Assembly: GCF_000017265.1 (NCBI RefSeq)
Contig: NC_011144.1
Span: forward strand, 3,760,001 to 3,824,000
Source: Phenylobacterium zucineum HLK1
GTDB taxonomy: Bacteria; Pseudomonadota; Alphaproteobacteria; Caulobacterales; Caulobacteraceae
DNA length: 64,000 nt
Direction: 5' to 3'
Positions 46,190 through 54,474 of the stretch are shown in pieces. Positions within the stretch are counted from its first letter, which is position 1. Each line of letters begins with the position of its first letter. Position numbers and translations under genes: made by a program. Under the pieces are notes generated by a model. The model worked only from the letters and a program-made list of their open reading frames with translations, was not told the origin of the DNA and searched no databases.

Positions 46190-47559
46190 GCGCGCCGGCG
46201 CGGGATCAGCCGCCCCAGGTCGTGGCGGATCCGCCGGAAGGCGAGCCAGACGCCGATCGCCACGCTGGCCCCCGCCAGGAGCAGCAGGACCGTCATGGCC
46301 GCCGCCCATCCCGCGCCGCGGTCGAAGCCCGGCACGACGTCCAGCCGGTGCAGGGCCAGGTGCCACCAGCGGAAACCGCGGCCGGCGGCGTCCACGGTGC
46401 GCAGGACCTCGCCGGACGCCGGGTCGAGGTAGTGGCGGGTCCCGTCGGTGCGGATCACCCGCCAGACCGGAAGCTGGACCGGCTCGTGGTGGCCGTACCA
46501 GTAGGCGTCCTCCGTGGCGATCAGGCCCTGGCGCGCGATCGGGCCCAAGGCCTGCGCGGCGCGGGCGAGATCGGACGGGGCGAGCGGCGCGGGGCGACCG
46601 GCGGCGTCCAGGCGCGCGCCGTCCGCCAGAAGCGCCAGGCGGCCTTCGAAGGGGACGATTCGGACCTGGCGCGCTTTCAGGTCCCGCGCCTTCAGCGCCT
46701 GCAGCGCCTGCGACAGCTCGCCCGCCGTCGTCTGGCTCTGGCGGTAACTGGCGACCGCCGGATCCGGCTGGCTGTCCAGCAGGCCCCAAGGCTGCATCGA
46801 GAGCAGGCCCGACAGCGTCCAGGTCAGGGTCAGCAGCCCCGCCGCCAGGCCCGTCAGGTGGTGCCACTTCATGAGCCCGCGGAACGGCGTCAGCCGCGCG
46901 TCCCGCCATGGCCTCCAGGCGATCACGCCGAGATAGATTCCGGTGACTGTCAGGAATAGGCCGGCGAGCGAGCCCCAGATCACCACTTGGGTCCACAGCC
47001 GTACATCCTGGCGCAGCACCTGCGGGTAGAGCCAGTGCGGGATGGGCCCGAGCCAGGCCAGCACGCGGTCGTTGCGGGTTGTGGCCTGGCTGATCTCGCC
47101 GGTGCGGGCCGAGACGTGGATCACCGTGCGGACGGGGTCGCCCATCTCCACCCGCCAGAACGGGCGGCGGGCGTTGAAATAGCCGGTGACCGTCCACTGG
47201 TCGCGCTGGACCAGCCGGGCCGAGATCGGGGCGCGGCCGGCGTGGAGCTGGGCCGCCTGCATCGCCGCCGCGCGGGACAGCGGCGCCAGGACCTGGCCGG
47301 TCGACAGGTCGTAGGTCTCGCCCCCGGTCCGCAGGACCGGGCGGCCGGCGAGCGCCTCCACCGACCCGCCGTCCACCACCTGGGCGGGATCCAGCGCGGA
47401 AAGGTCGCAGCACCGCGCCCAGGGGATGGGCGCGAGACCCGCCGTCCGCTCGGCGGGCGTCACCTCGGGCCAGCGGACGAACAGCATGACCACGCCGCTC
47501 GCGAACCACAGCAGCATGAGCAGGCCGACGGCCACGCCGAGATAGCGGTGGGCCACCAC
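46186..47559 (-). CDS. PepSY domain-containing membrane protein (PiuB/FhuF-like reductase partner)
   Basis: 457-aa protein with about four membrane helices: YLGVAVGLLMLLWFASGVVM, VVIWGSLAGLFLTVTGIYLG, HHLTGLAAGLLTLTWTLSG and AAMTVLLLLAGASVAIGVW. PepSY-type periplasmic domains are seen around VIHVSARTGEISQATTR and RHYLDPASGEVLRTVDAAG. WARCCDLSAL is an unusual double-cysteine. The family is often an inner-membrane partner of TonB receptor systems. The start is GTG 47559; upstream no ATG. Starts 52 bp after the TonB receptor gene, so probably cotranscribed. Confidence 0.85.
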   Translation of the reverse strand: MVAHRYLGVAVGLLMLLWFASGVVMLFVRWPEVTPAERTAGLAPIPWARCCDLSALDPAQVVDGGSVEALAGRPVLRTGGETYDLSTGQVLAPLSRAAAMQAAQLHAGRAPISARLVQRDQWTVTGYFNARRPFWRVEMGDPVRTVIHVSARTGEISQATTRNDRVLAWLGPIPHWLYPQVLRQDVRLWTQVVIWGSLAGLFLTVTGIYLGVIAWRPWRDARLTPFRGLMKWHHLTGLAAGLLTLTWTLSGLLSMQPWGLLDSQPDPAVASYRQSQTTAGELSQALQALKARDLKARQVRIVPFEGRLALLADGARLDAAGRPAPLAPSDLARAAQALGPIARQGLIATEDAYWYGHHEPVQLPVWRVIRTDGTRHYLDPASGEVLRTVDAAGRGFRWWHLALHRLDVVPGFDRGAGWAAAMTVLLLLAGASVAIGVWLAFRRIRHDLGRLIPRRRA

Positions 47560-47611
47560 CAGCCATCGGGGCGCCCACGGCTTTCGGGCGGGAGTGGGCG
47601 TGCGGGCGGGA

Positions 47612-49567
47612 TCAGAAGCTATGGCTGTAGCTCACGTGCAGGGTCCGGGGCGCGCCGCGGAAGCGGTAGAGGAAGCGCTCGCTGCCCGATCCATCGACGA
47701 ACGCCGAGGCGACCCGCGTGGCGTAGGCTTCGTCGAAGGCGTTCTCCAGCCGTGCGGTGAGCCGCCGGCTGCCGCCGACGCCGTCGAGGTAGACGTGGGC
47801 GGCGAGGTCCACGACCAGATAGTCCCCGTAGTTCACCCGACCGAAGCCGCTGGCGTTCGACCTGACCTCGCCGGTCCAGAGCAGGCTCGCCGAGGCGCCG
47901 AACGGGCGGTCCGCCGGGGCGTAGACCAGGCTGGCCTTGGCCTGGCGCTTGGGCACGCGGTCGAACTGCGCCCCGCTCCCTTCGGCGCGGGCGCGGGTGT
48001 GGGCGTAGGACGCACGCGCGCGGATCGCCCCGGTGAGCTGCGCCTCGCCCTGCAGCTCGAAGCCGCGGAAGCGCACCTGCCCCTCGGTGTTGACGTAGAT
48101 CCCCTCCGGGAAGCCGGGCCGCTCGGCGTCGGCGATCAGGTCTCTCACCTCGCGGGCGAAGGCGGTGGCCTTCCAGCTCAAGCGGGCGCCCTCGCCGCCC
48201 ACCGACAGGTTGGCGTTCCGGCTCTTCTCCGGAGCCAGCTGCGGATTGCCGACCGCGCAGCAGGGATCGACGCCGAACAGCTGCTCGGCGCTGGGCAGGA
48301 TGAAGGCCGTGCCGACCATGCCCTCGACGTAGAGGCCCGGCGCCCAGTCCCAGCGGCCGGAGACGTTCCAGACGGTGGCGTCGGTCCCGCCGGTGCGGTC
48401 GTGGCGCACGCCCGCGGCGAGGCGCGCATTGTCGAACAGCTCGTCGGTCGTGCGGACCTGGCCGACGAAGGCGTGCACCGTCTCAGTCTGCTCGCCGATG
48501 AGCAGCACGTCGTCCCGGCCGCGGAAGTTCTGGAAATCGTAGCCCAGCTGGTACTCGAGCCCGCGGTGCAGGTTCAGCCTGGCGAGCGCCTGGACGCCGT
48601 AGTCCTCGTAGCCCCAGTAGGTGAGGTCGTCGACGATCTCGATCCCGCCGTCCGGGCGGTTGTTCACGGTCGAATAGACGCTGTCCCAGTCGTGGTAGTA
48701 GCCCTTCACCGACAGCTGGACGTCGTCCCTTGCGGTCCAGTCCAGGCTGAGGCTGGCGATCTCCTCGTCGCGGTCGTTGAACGCCAGCCGGGTGAGCCGG
48801 GGGTTCGGGTATTCGAGGTGGGCGTCGGTGTGCTGGGCGTAGAGGTTCAGCGAAAGACCTTCGCCCAGGTCCACGCCGTACTTGCCGCCGAAGCTGACCA
48901 CGTCATAGCCGCGCTTGCGGTCGGTGGCGCTGGGCTGGAAGACGTCGAAGGTGCGGTAGCCGTCGGATTCGTCCTTTGAGGCCCACGCGACGAACCGGTG
49001 GCGGCCCACGGTGTCGCGCACGTAGACGTCGGCGTGGACGCCGCCGTGGGTGTCGCCGCCGGCGGTGAGCCGCCCGGCGAAATCTTCGGAATAGGCGCGC
49101 GTGACGACGTTGATCGCGCCGGCCACCGCCTGGGTCCCGTAGAACAGGCTCTGGCCGCCCTTCAGCACCTCGATCCGCTCGACCATGCTGGCCGGCAGGG
49201 TGTCGGCGGGGCTGGTGGAGGTGTAGAGCCGGTTGCTGATCCGCACCCCGTCCACCAGCCAGAGCACGTCGCCGGTCCGCGAGCCCTGCACGGCGATGTC
49301 CACGTAGCTGAACGGACCGTTGCGCGGCGACAGGAAGAGACCCGGCGTCTGCATCTGCAGCGCCTGGGAGACGTCGACATAGACGTTGTCGCGGACCACG
49401 GCGGCGTCGATCACCGACAGGTCGGCGCCATAGCGGGCCAGCTCCTGCGGCAGGGTCTCCTCGAGCCGCGCGGCGGTGACCACCAGCGCCTCGACCTCGG
49501 CCTCCGCGGCATGCGCCGCCGGCGCGAGCGCGGCGAGCGCCACGCCCAGCAACCACCTGCTCCTCAT
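47612..49567 (-). CDS. TonB-dependent outer membrane receptor
   Basis: 651-aa receptor: signal peptide (LLGVALAALAPAAHA), N-terminal plug with VDGVRISNRLYTSTSPADTL and IEVLKGGQSLFYGTQAVAGA, then a 22-strand beta-barrel ending in the C-terminal phenylalanine of outer membrane proteins (HVSYSHSF). Overall closest in style to BtuB/ZnuD-like receptors. The barrel holds a double Cys in FGVDPCCAVGNPQLAPEKS. A Zur-box-like sequence lies 43 bp before the start, so I infer zinc uptake. The substrate is not proven. Confidence 0.9.
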   Translation of the reverse strand: MRSRWLLGVALAALAPAAHAAEAEVEALVVTAARLEETLPQELARYGADLSVIDAAVVRDNVYVDVSQALQMQTPGLFLSPRNGPFSYVDIAVQGSRTGDVLWLVDGVRISNRLYTSTSPADTLPASMVERIEVLKGGQSLFYGTQAVAGAINVVTRAYSEDFAGRLTAGGDTHGGVHADVYVRDTVGRHRFVAWASKDESDGYRTFDVFQPSATDRKRGYDVVSFGGKYGVDLGEGLSLNLYAQHTDAHLEYPNPRLTRLAFNDRDEEIASLSLDWTARDDVQLSVKGYYHDWDSVYSTVNNRPDGGIEIVDDLTYWGYEDYGVQALARLNLHRGLEYQLGYDFQNFRGRDDVLLIGEQTETVHAFVGQVRTTDELFDNARLAAGVRHDRTGGTDATVWNVSGRWDWAPGLYVEGMVGTAFILPSAEQLFGVDPCCAVGNPQLAPEKSRNANLSVGGEGARLSWKATAFAREVRDLIADAERPGFPEGIYVNTEGQVRFRGFELQGEAQLTGAIRARASYAHTRARAEGSGAQFDRVPKRQAKASLVYAPADRPFGASASLLWTGEVRSNASGFGRVNYGDYLVVDLAAHVYLDGVGGSRRLTARLENAFDEAYATRVASAFVDGSGSERFLYRFRGAPRTLHVSYSHSF

Positions 49568-49609
49568 CCCGTCTCCCCCGACAGCCCTCGAGCGTCATAA
49601 GCTCCCTGA

Positions 49610-49627
49610 GTGTTATGTTATAACATC
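49610..49627. promoter_or_regulatory. Zur-box-like operator upstream of the TonB receptor gene
   Basis: GTGTTATGTTATAACATC contains a perfect 12-bp palindrome ATGTTATAACAT. It matches 16 of 18 bases of the sequence at 55432-55449 and the general ATGTTATANNATAACAT form of alphaproteobacterial Zur sites. It sits 43 bp ahead of the receptor start. Confidence 0.7.
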
Positions 49628-49702
49628 TCGAGCGGCAAGCCTGACCTGGACGCCATAGGGGGCCTCGCGCACTGCGCGCCCGTACTTTACGGTTCCGACC
49701 AC

Positions 49703-49720
49703 GTTACAGGGGGTTACAGG
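49703..49720. repeat. Direct repeat GTTACAGG, 10 bp apart, before the regulator gene
   Basis: GTTACAGG at 49703-49710 is repeated at 49713-49720, exactly one helical turn later and 6 bp before the ATG of the membrane-tethered regulator. Could be an autoregulatory site; the second copy overlaps the ribosome-binding position. Confidence 0.45.
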
Positions 49721-49725
49721 CGTAG

Positions 49726-50889
49726 ATGGAGGACCTCGAGCGGGAGGTGGCGCGGGTGCGTGCGAGCGGCGTCCTGGGCCGGTCGCAGGGGCTGTCGCGG
49801 CTCTTCGATTACCTGGCCGAACAGGCGCTGGCGGGACGGCCGGTCCGGGAGGCGGACATTGCGGCGGACGTGTTCGGGCGCGAGCTGGACCTGACCGGCG
49901 ACGCCTCGGTGCGGGTCTACGTCCACCGTCTGCGCCGCAAGCTCGAGGACTTCTACGCCGGACCGGGCCAGGATGCGCCGCACCGGCTGGTCATTCCGGT
50001 GGGCGAATACCGCCTGGACGCCGTCGAGACGGCCGCGCCGCGCGCGCCGTCCCGCCCCGCCCGACGCTGGGCCTGGGCCGCGGCGGCCGCCGCCCTGCTG
50101 CTCGTGGCGGCGAACGGCGTCGCCTGGGCCTGGCTCGCCCGCCAGGCCGCTCCCGACAGGACCCTCGCCCGCGCCGCCGCCGCACCCCTTTGGGCGGGTC
50201 TTGGGAAGGAACGGCCGGTGCTGGTGGTGGTCGGCGACTACTACATCTTCGGCGACACCGAGGGAGGCGAGACCCCTGTGCGGATGATCCGGGCGTTCGA
50301 TGTGAACGCCCCCGCCGACCTCGACGTCCTGCTGATGGGTCGGCCAGACCTGCAGGGCCGCTACGTCGACCTCGACACCTACTACACCCCGATCGGCGCG
50401 ACCCTGGCGCTGCGCGAGCTGATGCCGCTGGTCCGGCGGGTGGCGGGCGCGCCCGAGCGCGTGAGGGTGGTGACCGGCTCGCAGCTCACGCCCGAGATGC
50501 TGAAGGGCTCGGACATCGTCTACGTCGGATACCTTTCGGCCCTGCGCCTCCTGCAGGCGCCGGTGTTCGAGCGCTCCCGCTTCCAGGTGGGCGAGACCTA
50601 CGACGAGCTGGTCGATCGGCGGACGGGGCGGGTCTTCGTCAGCGGCGCCGGGACCGCCCATCCGGGCCGCCCCAACCGCGACTACGGCTATCTCGCCGCC
50701 TTCCAGGGCCCGGCCGGAAACCGCATCGTGGTGATCGCCGGCGCCCGCGACATCGGGGTGATGCAGGCCGCCGAGATCGCGGCCGATCCGGCGGCGGCGC
50801 CCGAACAGGGCGAGACCGAGTTCGAGCGCCTCTACCTCGTCGAGGGCGTCGGCCGGACCAACCTCGCGGCCACGCCCGTCGCCCCCTAA
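49726..50889 (+). CDS. Membrane-tethered winged-helix regulator with unknown extracytoplasmic domain
   Basis: 387 aa in three parts. Residues 1-105 form a winged-helix domain: GRSQGLSRLFDYLAEQALAG, then VREADIAADVFGRELDLTGD, DASVRVYVHRLRRKLEDFY and LVIPVGEYRLD, a pattern seen in membrane-linked transcription factors and adenylate cyclase-like proteins. One membrane helix follows (AWAAAAAALLLVAANGVAWAW). The C-terminal 250 residues have Rossmann-like traits (VLVVVGDYYIFGDTEGGE; DIVYVGYLSALRLL; NRIVVIAGARDIGVMQAAE). Divergent from the TonB receptor gene and close to the Zur-like site. Function unknown. Confidence 0.8.
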   Translation: MEDLEREVARVRASGVLGRSQGLSRLFDYLAEQALAGRPVREADIAADVFGRELDLTGDASVRVYVHRLRRKLEDFYAGPGQDAPHRLVIPVGEYRLDAVETAAPRAPSRPARRWAWAAAAAALLLVAANGVAWAWLARQAAPDRTLARAAAAPLWAGLGKERPVLVVVGDYYIFGDTEGGETPVRMIRAFDVNAPADLDVLLMGRPDLQGRYVDLDTYYTPIGATLALRELMPLVRRVAGAPERVRVVTGSQLTPEMLKGSDIVYVGYLSALRLLQAPVFERSRFQVGETYDELVDRRTGRVFVSGAGTAHPGRPNRDYGYLAAFQGPAGNRIVVIAGARDIGVMQAAEIAADPAAAPEQGETEFERLYLVEGVGRTNLAATPVAP

Positions 50890-50921
50890 GCCATCACATC
50901 GCCGGGCCATCACATCGCTGG
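50890..50921. repeat. Two 16-bp tandem repeats
   Basis: GCCATCACATCGCCGG is followed directly by GCCATCACATCGCTGG (15 of 16 identical), right after the regulator stop. Probably a chance or short slip-duplication; the next gene starts 93 bp later. Confidence 0.7.
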
Positions 50922-51013
50922 GAGCGCGGAACAGCGCTCGTCCGGCGTCGGTTCTCCCTGCCGAGGGGGCGTGCGTCCGCGCGCCCCGATCACCCCAGCA
51001 CAGGAGACTGACC

Positions 51014-51880
51014 ATGGCCGACCAGGACAGGTGGATCGAGGATCGCCGGCGCGGCCGATACGGCGGCGAGGACAGATCCCGCCAGGGGTACGAGAACGAT
51101 GGTCCGCGCAATTTCGACCGCCCCGGCTACGGCGGCCGGGGCTACGCCGAGGCCTACGGCGAGGACCGCTCGTTCGAGCCGGGACGGGGCGAGGCGTACG
51201 GCGCCGGTTACGGCATGGGCGGCTACGGCTACGAGGGCCGCGGCTACGGCGAACCCGACCGTCGCTACGGCGGGCAGTGGGGCCAAGGTCCCGGCGGCCG
51301 CGGCGATGAAGGCTACGGCGGCGGATCCTATGGCGGCCGCTCCTACGGGGCGCCGCGCCGCGGAGAGGGGACCGGGCGGTACGGCGGCTATGAGGACGAG
51401 GCCTATCGCGGGCAGGGCGGCGGCGGCGAGCGGCCGGACAGCCACGACCGCACCTGGATGGAGCGCGCCGGAGAGCGGGTCGCCTCCTGGTTCGGCGGCG
51501 GGGAACACGAGACGGGGGCGGGCCACCGTGGCCGAGGCCCCAAGAACTACAAGCGCTCGGACGATCGGATCCGCGAGGACGTCAGCGACCGGCTGACCGA
51601 CGACTCCTGGCTCGACGCCTCCGGGATCGAGGTCCAGGTCAGCGACGGCGAGGTGACGCTCGCCGGCACGGTCGAGCGGCGCGAGGACAAGCGGCGGGCC
51701 GAGGACCTGGCCGAGCGGGTCTCGGGCGTGCGCCACGTGCAGAACAACCTGCGCATCCAGCCGGCCGGCGAAAGCGAATACGGCAGCAGCTTCATGGGCG
51801 GGGCGCCCAACCCCGCGGGGGCGACCGGCGCCTCGGTGACCGGAACCACCTCGACCGGAGGCGGCGGCAAGCCGATGTGA
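51014..51880 (+). CDS. Gly/Tyr/Arg-rich BON-domain protein
   Basis: 288 aa. Residues 1-160 are low-complexity, dominated by GYG, RGY and GGR repeats with many Tyr. The C-terminal third is a BON domain: DDRIREDVSDRLTDDSWLDA, IEVQVSDGEVTLAGTVERRE and SGVRHVQNNLRIQ, a phospholipid/envelope-binding fold of osmotically induced proteins. The short WMERAGERVASWFGGG before it is typical of such linkers. No signal peptide. GGAGA precedes the ATG. Confidence 0.87.
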   Translation: MADQDRWIEDRRRGRYGGEDRSRQGYENDGPRNFDRPGYGGRGYAEAYGEDRSFEPGRGEAYGAGYGMGGYGYEGRGYGEPDRRYGGQWGQGPGGRGDEGYGGGSYGGRSYGAPRRGEGTGRYGGYEDEAYRGQGGGGERPDSHDRTWMERAGERVASWFGGGEHETGAGHRGRGPKNYKRSDDRIREDVSDRLTDDSWLDASGIEVQVSDGEVTLAGTVERREDKRRAEDLAERVSGVRHVQNNLRIQPAGESEYGSSFMGGAPNPAGATGASVTGTTSTGGGGKPM

Positions 51881-51988
51881 CCCCCGGACAGGCTCGTGGG
51901 CGTGCGCCGCCTCTCCAGGACGCGCGCGCCACGGGCGGCGGGCGCTCCGGCTCGGGGAAAGGCTCCGAGCCGGGGCGCCCGTTGCGCG

Positions 51989-52237
51989 TCACCCCTTCGG
52001 ATTGACCGGTCCGGGCGGCATGGCGTCGTCTTCCGGGATCCCGGCCGGGTCCTCCGGCGGCAGCGTCGGCGGCGTCGCCGGGAGCGCGCCCTCCGGCGCC
52101 GGGTTCACGGTCAGGGGCGACTGGGCGGAGGTGTCGGCCGGCGCTCCGCTCGGCGCGGCGTCGCGGGTCTGCGACGGGGTCTCGGCGCAGGCGGCCGCGC
52201 CCAGGAGGGCGGCGGCGGCCATGGCGGTGCGGATCAT
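51989..52237 (-). CDS. Small Pro-rich lipoprotein
   Basis: 82 aa. MIRTAMAAAALLGAAACAETP is a lipoprotein signal with AAAC, then a disordered Pro/Ala/Glu-rich tail ending PPGPVNPKG. No family recognised. It starts 4 bp beyond the stop of the small gene at 52242-52499 (same strand), so they are cotranscribed. Confidence 0.65.
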   Translation of the reverse strand: MIRTAMAAAALLGAAACAETPSQTRDAAPSGAPADTSAQSPLTVNPAPEGALPATPPTLPPEDPAGIPEDDAMPPGPVNPKG

Positions 52238-52241
52238 GTTC

Positions 52242-52499
52242 CTAGTCCTCCATGAAGCTCCGGCGCTCCCGGCCGACGCGCGGCGGCGGTGGCGGAAGGC
52301 GGAGCGGGGGCGGCGCGGCGCGGGCGGGGTTGAGGCACTGCCCGGCCATGTAGAGCCAGGTTTCGGCCTCCTTGTAGTAGGCGGCGCTGGCGTCCTCGCT
52401 GGGGGCGTCGTCGGCGGCGGCCATCGCCTCCTGCGCACGGCCAAGGAAGAAGCTGGCCGCCTTCATCTGCTCGTCGCGATCGTTCGCTGCCCGGGCCAT
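52242..52499 (-). CDS. Small helical protein of unknown function
   Basis: 85 aa: an N-terminal helical half (AASFFLGRAQEAMAAADDA; AYYKEAETWLYMAGQCL) and a Pro-rich tail (PPPLRLPPPPPRVG). Helical hairpin of TPR style is possible. No signal peptide. No family recognised. Confidence 0.6.
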   Translation of the reverse strand: MARAANDRDEQMKAASFFLGRAQEAMAAADDAPSEDASAAYYKEAETWLYMAGQCLNPARAAPPPLRLPPPPPRVGRERRSFMED

Positions 52500-52554
52500 C
52501 CCGGGGCAACGGCCCGGCCGGGACGGGGTTCCCGGCGGCCTGGGCGGAGCCTCG

Positions 52555-52794
52555 CTAGTCCCGCAGGCTGCGGGCGAGGATCTGCAGGGTCAGCTGCGCG
52601 GCTTGCTTCGTCGCGTCCTGCTCCCCCCGCTCGAAGGTGACGAGACCCGCCTCGAAGATCTGGTCGACCTCCTCGGGGCTCAGCACGCCCTTGCGCTTGA
52701 GGGTGGACAGCGTCCCCACGATGACCGCATGCAGCGCCGCCAGCATGCCCGCCCGCTCGGCGTCGGGCGGGATCGGTTGGTCGTCCATCGTCAT
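52555..52794 (-). CDS. Small cytosolic protein of unknown function
   Basis: 79 aa, predicted helical: AGMLAALHAVIVGTLSTLKR, SPEEVDQIFEAGLVTFER, AAQLTLQILARSLRD. MDDQPIPPD at 52788 is an alternative start. First gene of the three-gene minus-strand run 52794 to 51989. No family recognised. Confidence 0.6.
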   Translation of the reverse strand: MTMDDQPIPPDAERAGMLAALHAVIVGTLSTLKRKGVLSPEEVDQIFEAGLVTFERGEQDATKQAAQLTLQILARSLRD

Positions 52795-52905
52795 CCTCTT
52801 CGCGGCCCGGCTTGGTCAGCTCCAGTTCACGTGAACCGGGCCAGATGTCGAGCCGCCTTTCGCCCGAGCGGCGCCGATTCCTGGGTTTCAGCGTTCAAGT
52901 CCGTC

Positions 52906-53313
52906 ATGCGTCTTCGTCCCTCCGTTCTGGGCCTCGCCCGCACCTCCGCCGCCGCCTACGCCGCCTTCTTCGGCCTGAACGCCCAGGCCGCCCCGCCCGC
53001 CGAGCCCAAGGGGATCACGGCGGCCTTCGGCAACACGATCAAGGCCCTCTACCCGGACGGCAAGCACCAGCGGATCTGGCTGAAGCCCGACGGGACCTGG
53101 GACGCGGTCGGCCGCCGCGGCAAGGCCACCTCGGGGAAGTGGACGCAGAAGGGGGACAAGGTCTGCCTGCGGCAGTCCAGGCCGATTCCCATCCCGATCA
53201 GCTATTGCACCGACTTCCCGACCGACGGCGGCGTGGGCGCGGTCTGGACCGGCAAGGACATGGCCGGCGAGCCGATCCGGATCACCGTCGTGCGTGGGAT
53301 CGAGCGGCCCTAG
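52906..53313 (+). CDS. Exported protein of unknown function
   Basis: 135 aa with an N-terminal export signal (LGLARTSAAAYAAFFGLNAQA). The mature part (AAFGNTIKALYPDGKHQRIW; GTWDAVGRRGKATSGKWTQ; VCLRQSRPIPIPISYCTDF) looks like a small beta-rich domain with a possible disulfide between the two cysteines. Convergent with the beta-lactamase-like gene, overlapping by 4 bp. Confidence 0.65.
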   Translation: MRLRPSVLGLARTSAAAYAAFFGLNAQAAPPAEPKGITAAFGNTIKALYPDGKHQRIWLKPDGTWDAVGRRGKATSGKWTQKGDKVCLRQSRPIPIPISYCTDFPTDGGVGAVWTGKDMAGEPIRITVVRGIERP

Positions 53314-54452
53314 TCGGCCGTCGTGAAGTCCGGCTCGCGCGCCCGCGCCCATTCGGCGGCGACAGCGCGGGAGACCGCCTGCATGAAGGCCAGCCGCTGG
53401 GGCACCGGCTTCCACGTCCGCCGCATCATCACCGCCACGGCGTAGATCCGCCCGTCCGGCGCGGTCAGCAGGCCGACGTCGTTGATGCCCACCGAGGCGC
53501 CCCGGTAATCCTGGCCGGTGCCGGTCTTGTGGCCGATGCTCCAGCCGGGCGGCAGTCCGCCCTTCAGCCGGCGAGGTCCCGTGCGGACCTCCTCCATCAG
53601 CGTCAGCAGCCGGTCGGTGGAGGCGGGGGACAGCAGCTCGCCCTTCTTCAGCGCCGCCAAAGCCCGGGCGATGGCCGCCGGCTGCGCCCCGTCCATCGGC
53701 TCGGCGAGATAGGCCTCGAGCGCGCGCTCCCGCTCGGCCCGCGAGAGCTGCTCGCGCGCGGCCTGGAAGTTCCAGCCGACGCCGTATTCGGGCCGCCAGA
53801 CGAGCCCCGCCACCTTGGCCTGCAGGTCGCGCTCGTAGGCCCCGACGGTGACGCCCTTCAGGCCAAGCCCATCTAGGGCCTCCGCGACCGCCTCGGGCCC
53901 GCCCACCTCGCGCATCAGCCGGTCGTTGGCGGCGTTGTCGCTCTGGACGATCGCCCGGCGCAGCAGGGCCTCGATGGTCGTCGCATAGCCCTGCGGGCCG
54001 ATGTTGTAGGCGACCGGCTGGAAGAAGACCGAGCGGTCGGCGTCGGTGAGCAGCACCGTCCGGTCCAGCTCGAGGCGGCCCTCGTCCGCGGCCTTGAGCA
54101 CCGCGATCGCCACCCACAGCTTGGAGACGCTCTGCTGGGGATAGACGCCGTCGGGATCGACGCCGGCCGTCCAGCCCTGGTCGAGGTCGGTGACGGCGAT
54201 CCCCACCTCCTCGCCATAGGCCAGGGCGAGGGCCGACAGCTCGTCCTGCAGCGCCTTCGGCGGCGCCGGCGGGTCGGGGACCACGACCGGCAGGGGCCCG
54301 CTGGTCAGCCGGACGTCGCCGTCCGCGCCGGCGTGCTGGCGCGCCACGAAGCCGCCGGCGCCTGCAGCCGCCACGGCGAGCGCCAGCCCGGCCGCGAGGG
54401 CGCGGGGGCGGCGGCGCATCGCCTTCAGGATCCGAGAGAACCGCAACGCCAT
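53310..54452 (-). CDS. Class A beta-lactamase-like serine hydrolase
   Basis: 380 aa, with a hydrophobic export segment (ALAAGLALAVAAAGAGGFVA). Active-site serine in YPQQSVSKLWVAIAV (SxxK), SDN in IVQSDNAANDRLMREVGG, and KTG in GHKTGTGQDYRG. The catalytic Glu loop is ERDLQ in place of the usual ExxLN, and about 25 extra residues follow before the region that precedes KTG. It resembles extended class A enzymes; activity on beta-lactams is plausible, not certain. Confidence 0.85.
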   Translation of the reverse strand: MALRFSRILKAMRRRPRALAAGLALAVAAAGAGGFVARQHAGADGDVRLTSGPLPVVVPDPPAPPKALQDELSALALAYGEEVGIAVTDLDQGWTAGVDPDGVYPQQSVSKLWVAIAVLKAADEGRLELDRTVLLTDADRSVFFQPVAYNIGPQGYATTIEALLRRAIVQSDNAANDRLMREVGGPEAVAEALDGLGLKGVTVGAYERDLQAKVAGLVWRPEYGVGWNFQAAREQLSRAERERALEAYLAEPMDGAQPAAIARALAALKKGELLSPASTDRLLTLMEEVRTGPRRLKGGLPPGWSIGHKTGTGQDYRGASVGINDVGLLTAPDGRIYAVAVMMRRTWKPVPQRLAFMQAVSRAVAAEWARAREPDFTTAD

Positions 54453-54474
54453 CGACCCGTAACGCCCGACCCGT

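Noticed and set aside
50890..50921. Tandem repeat as the start of a CRISPR array
   Set aside because: Only two directly adjacent copies, no spacers and no cas genes.
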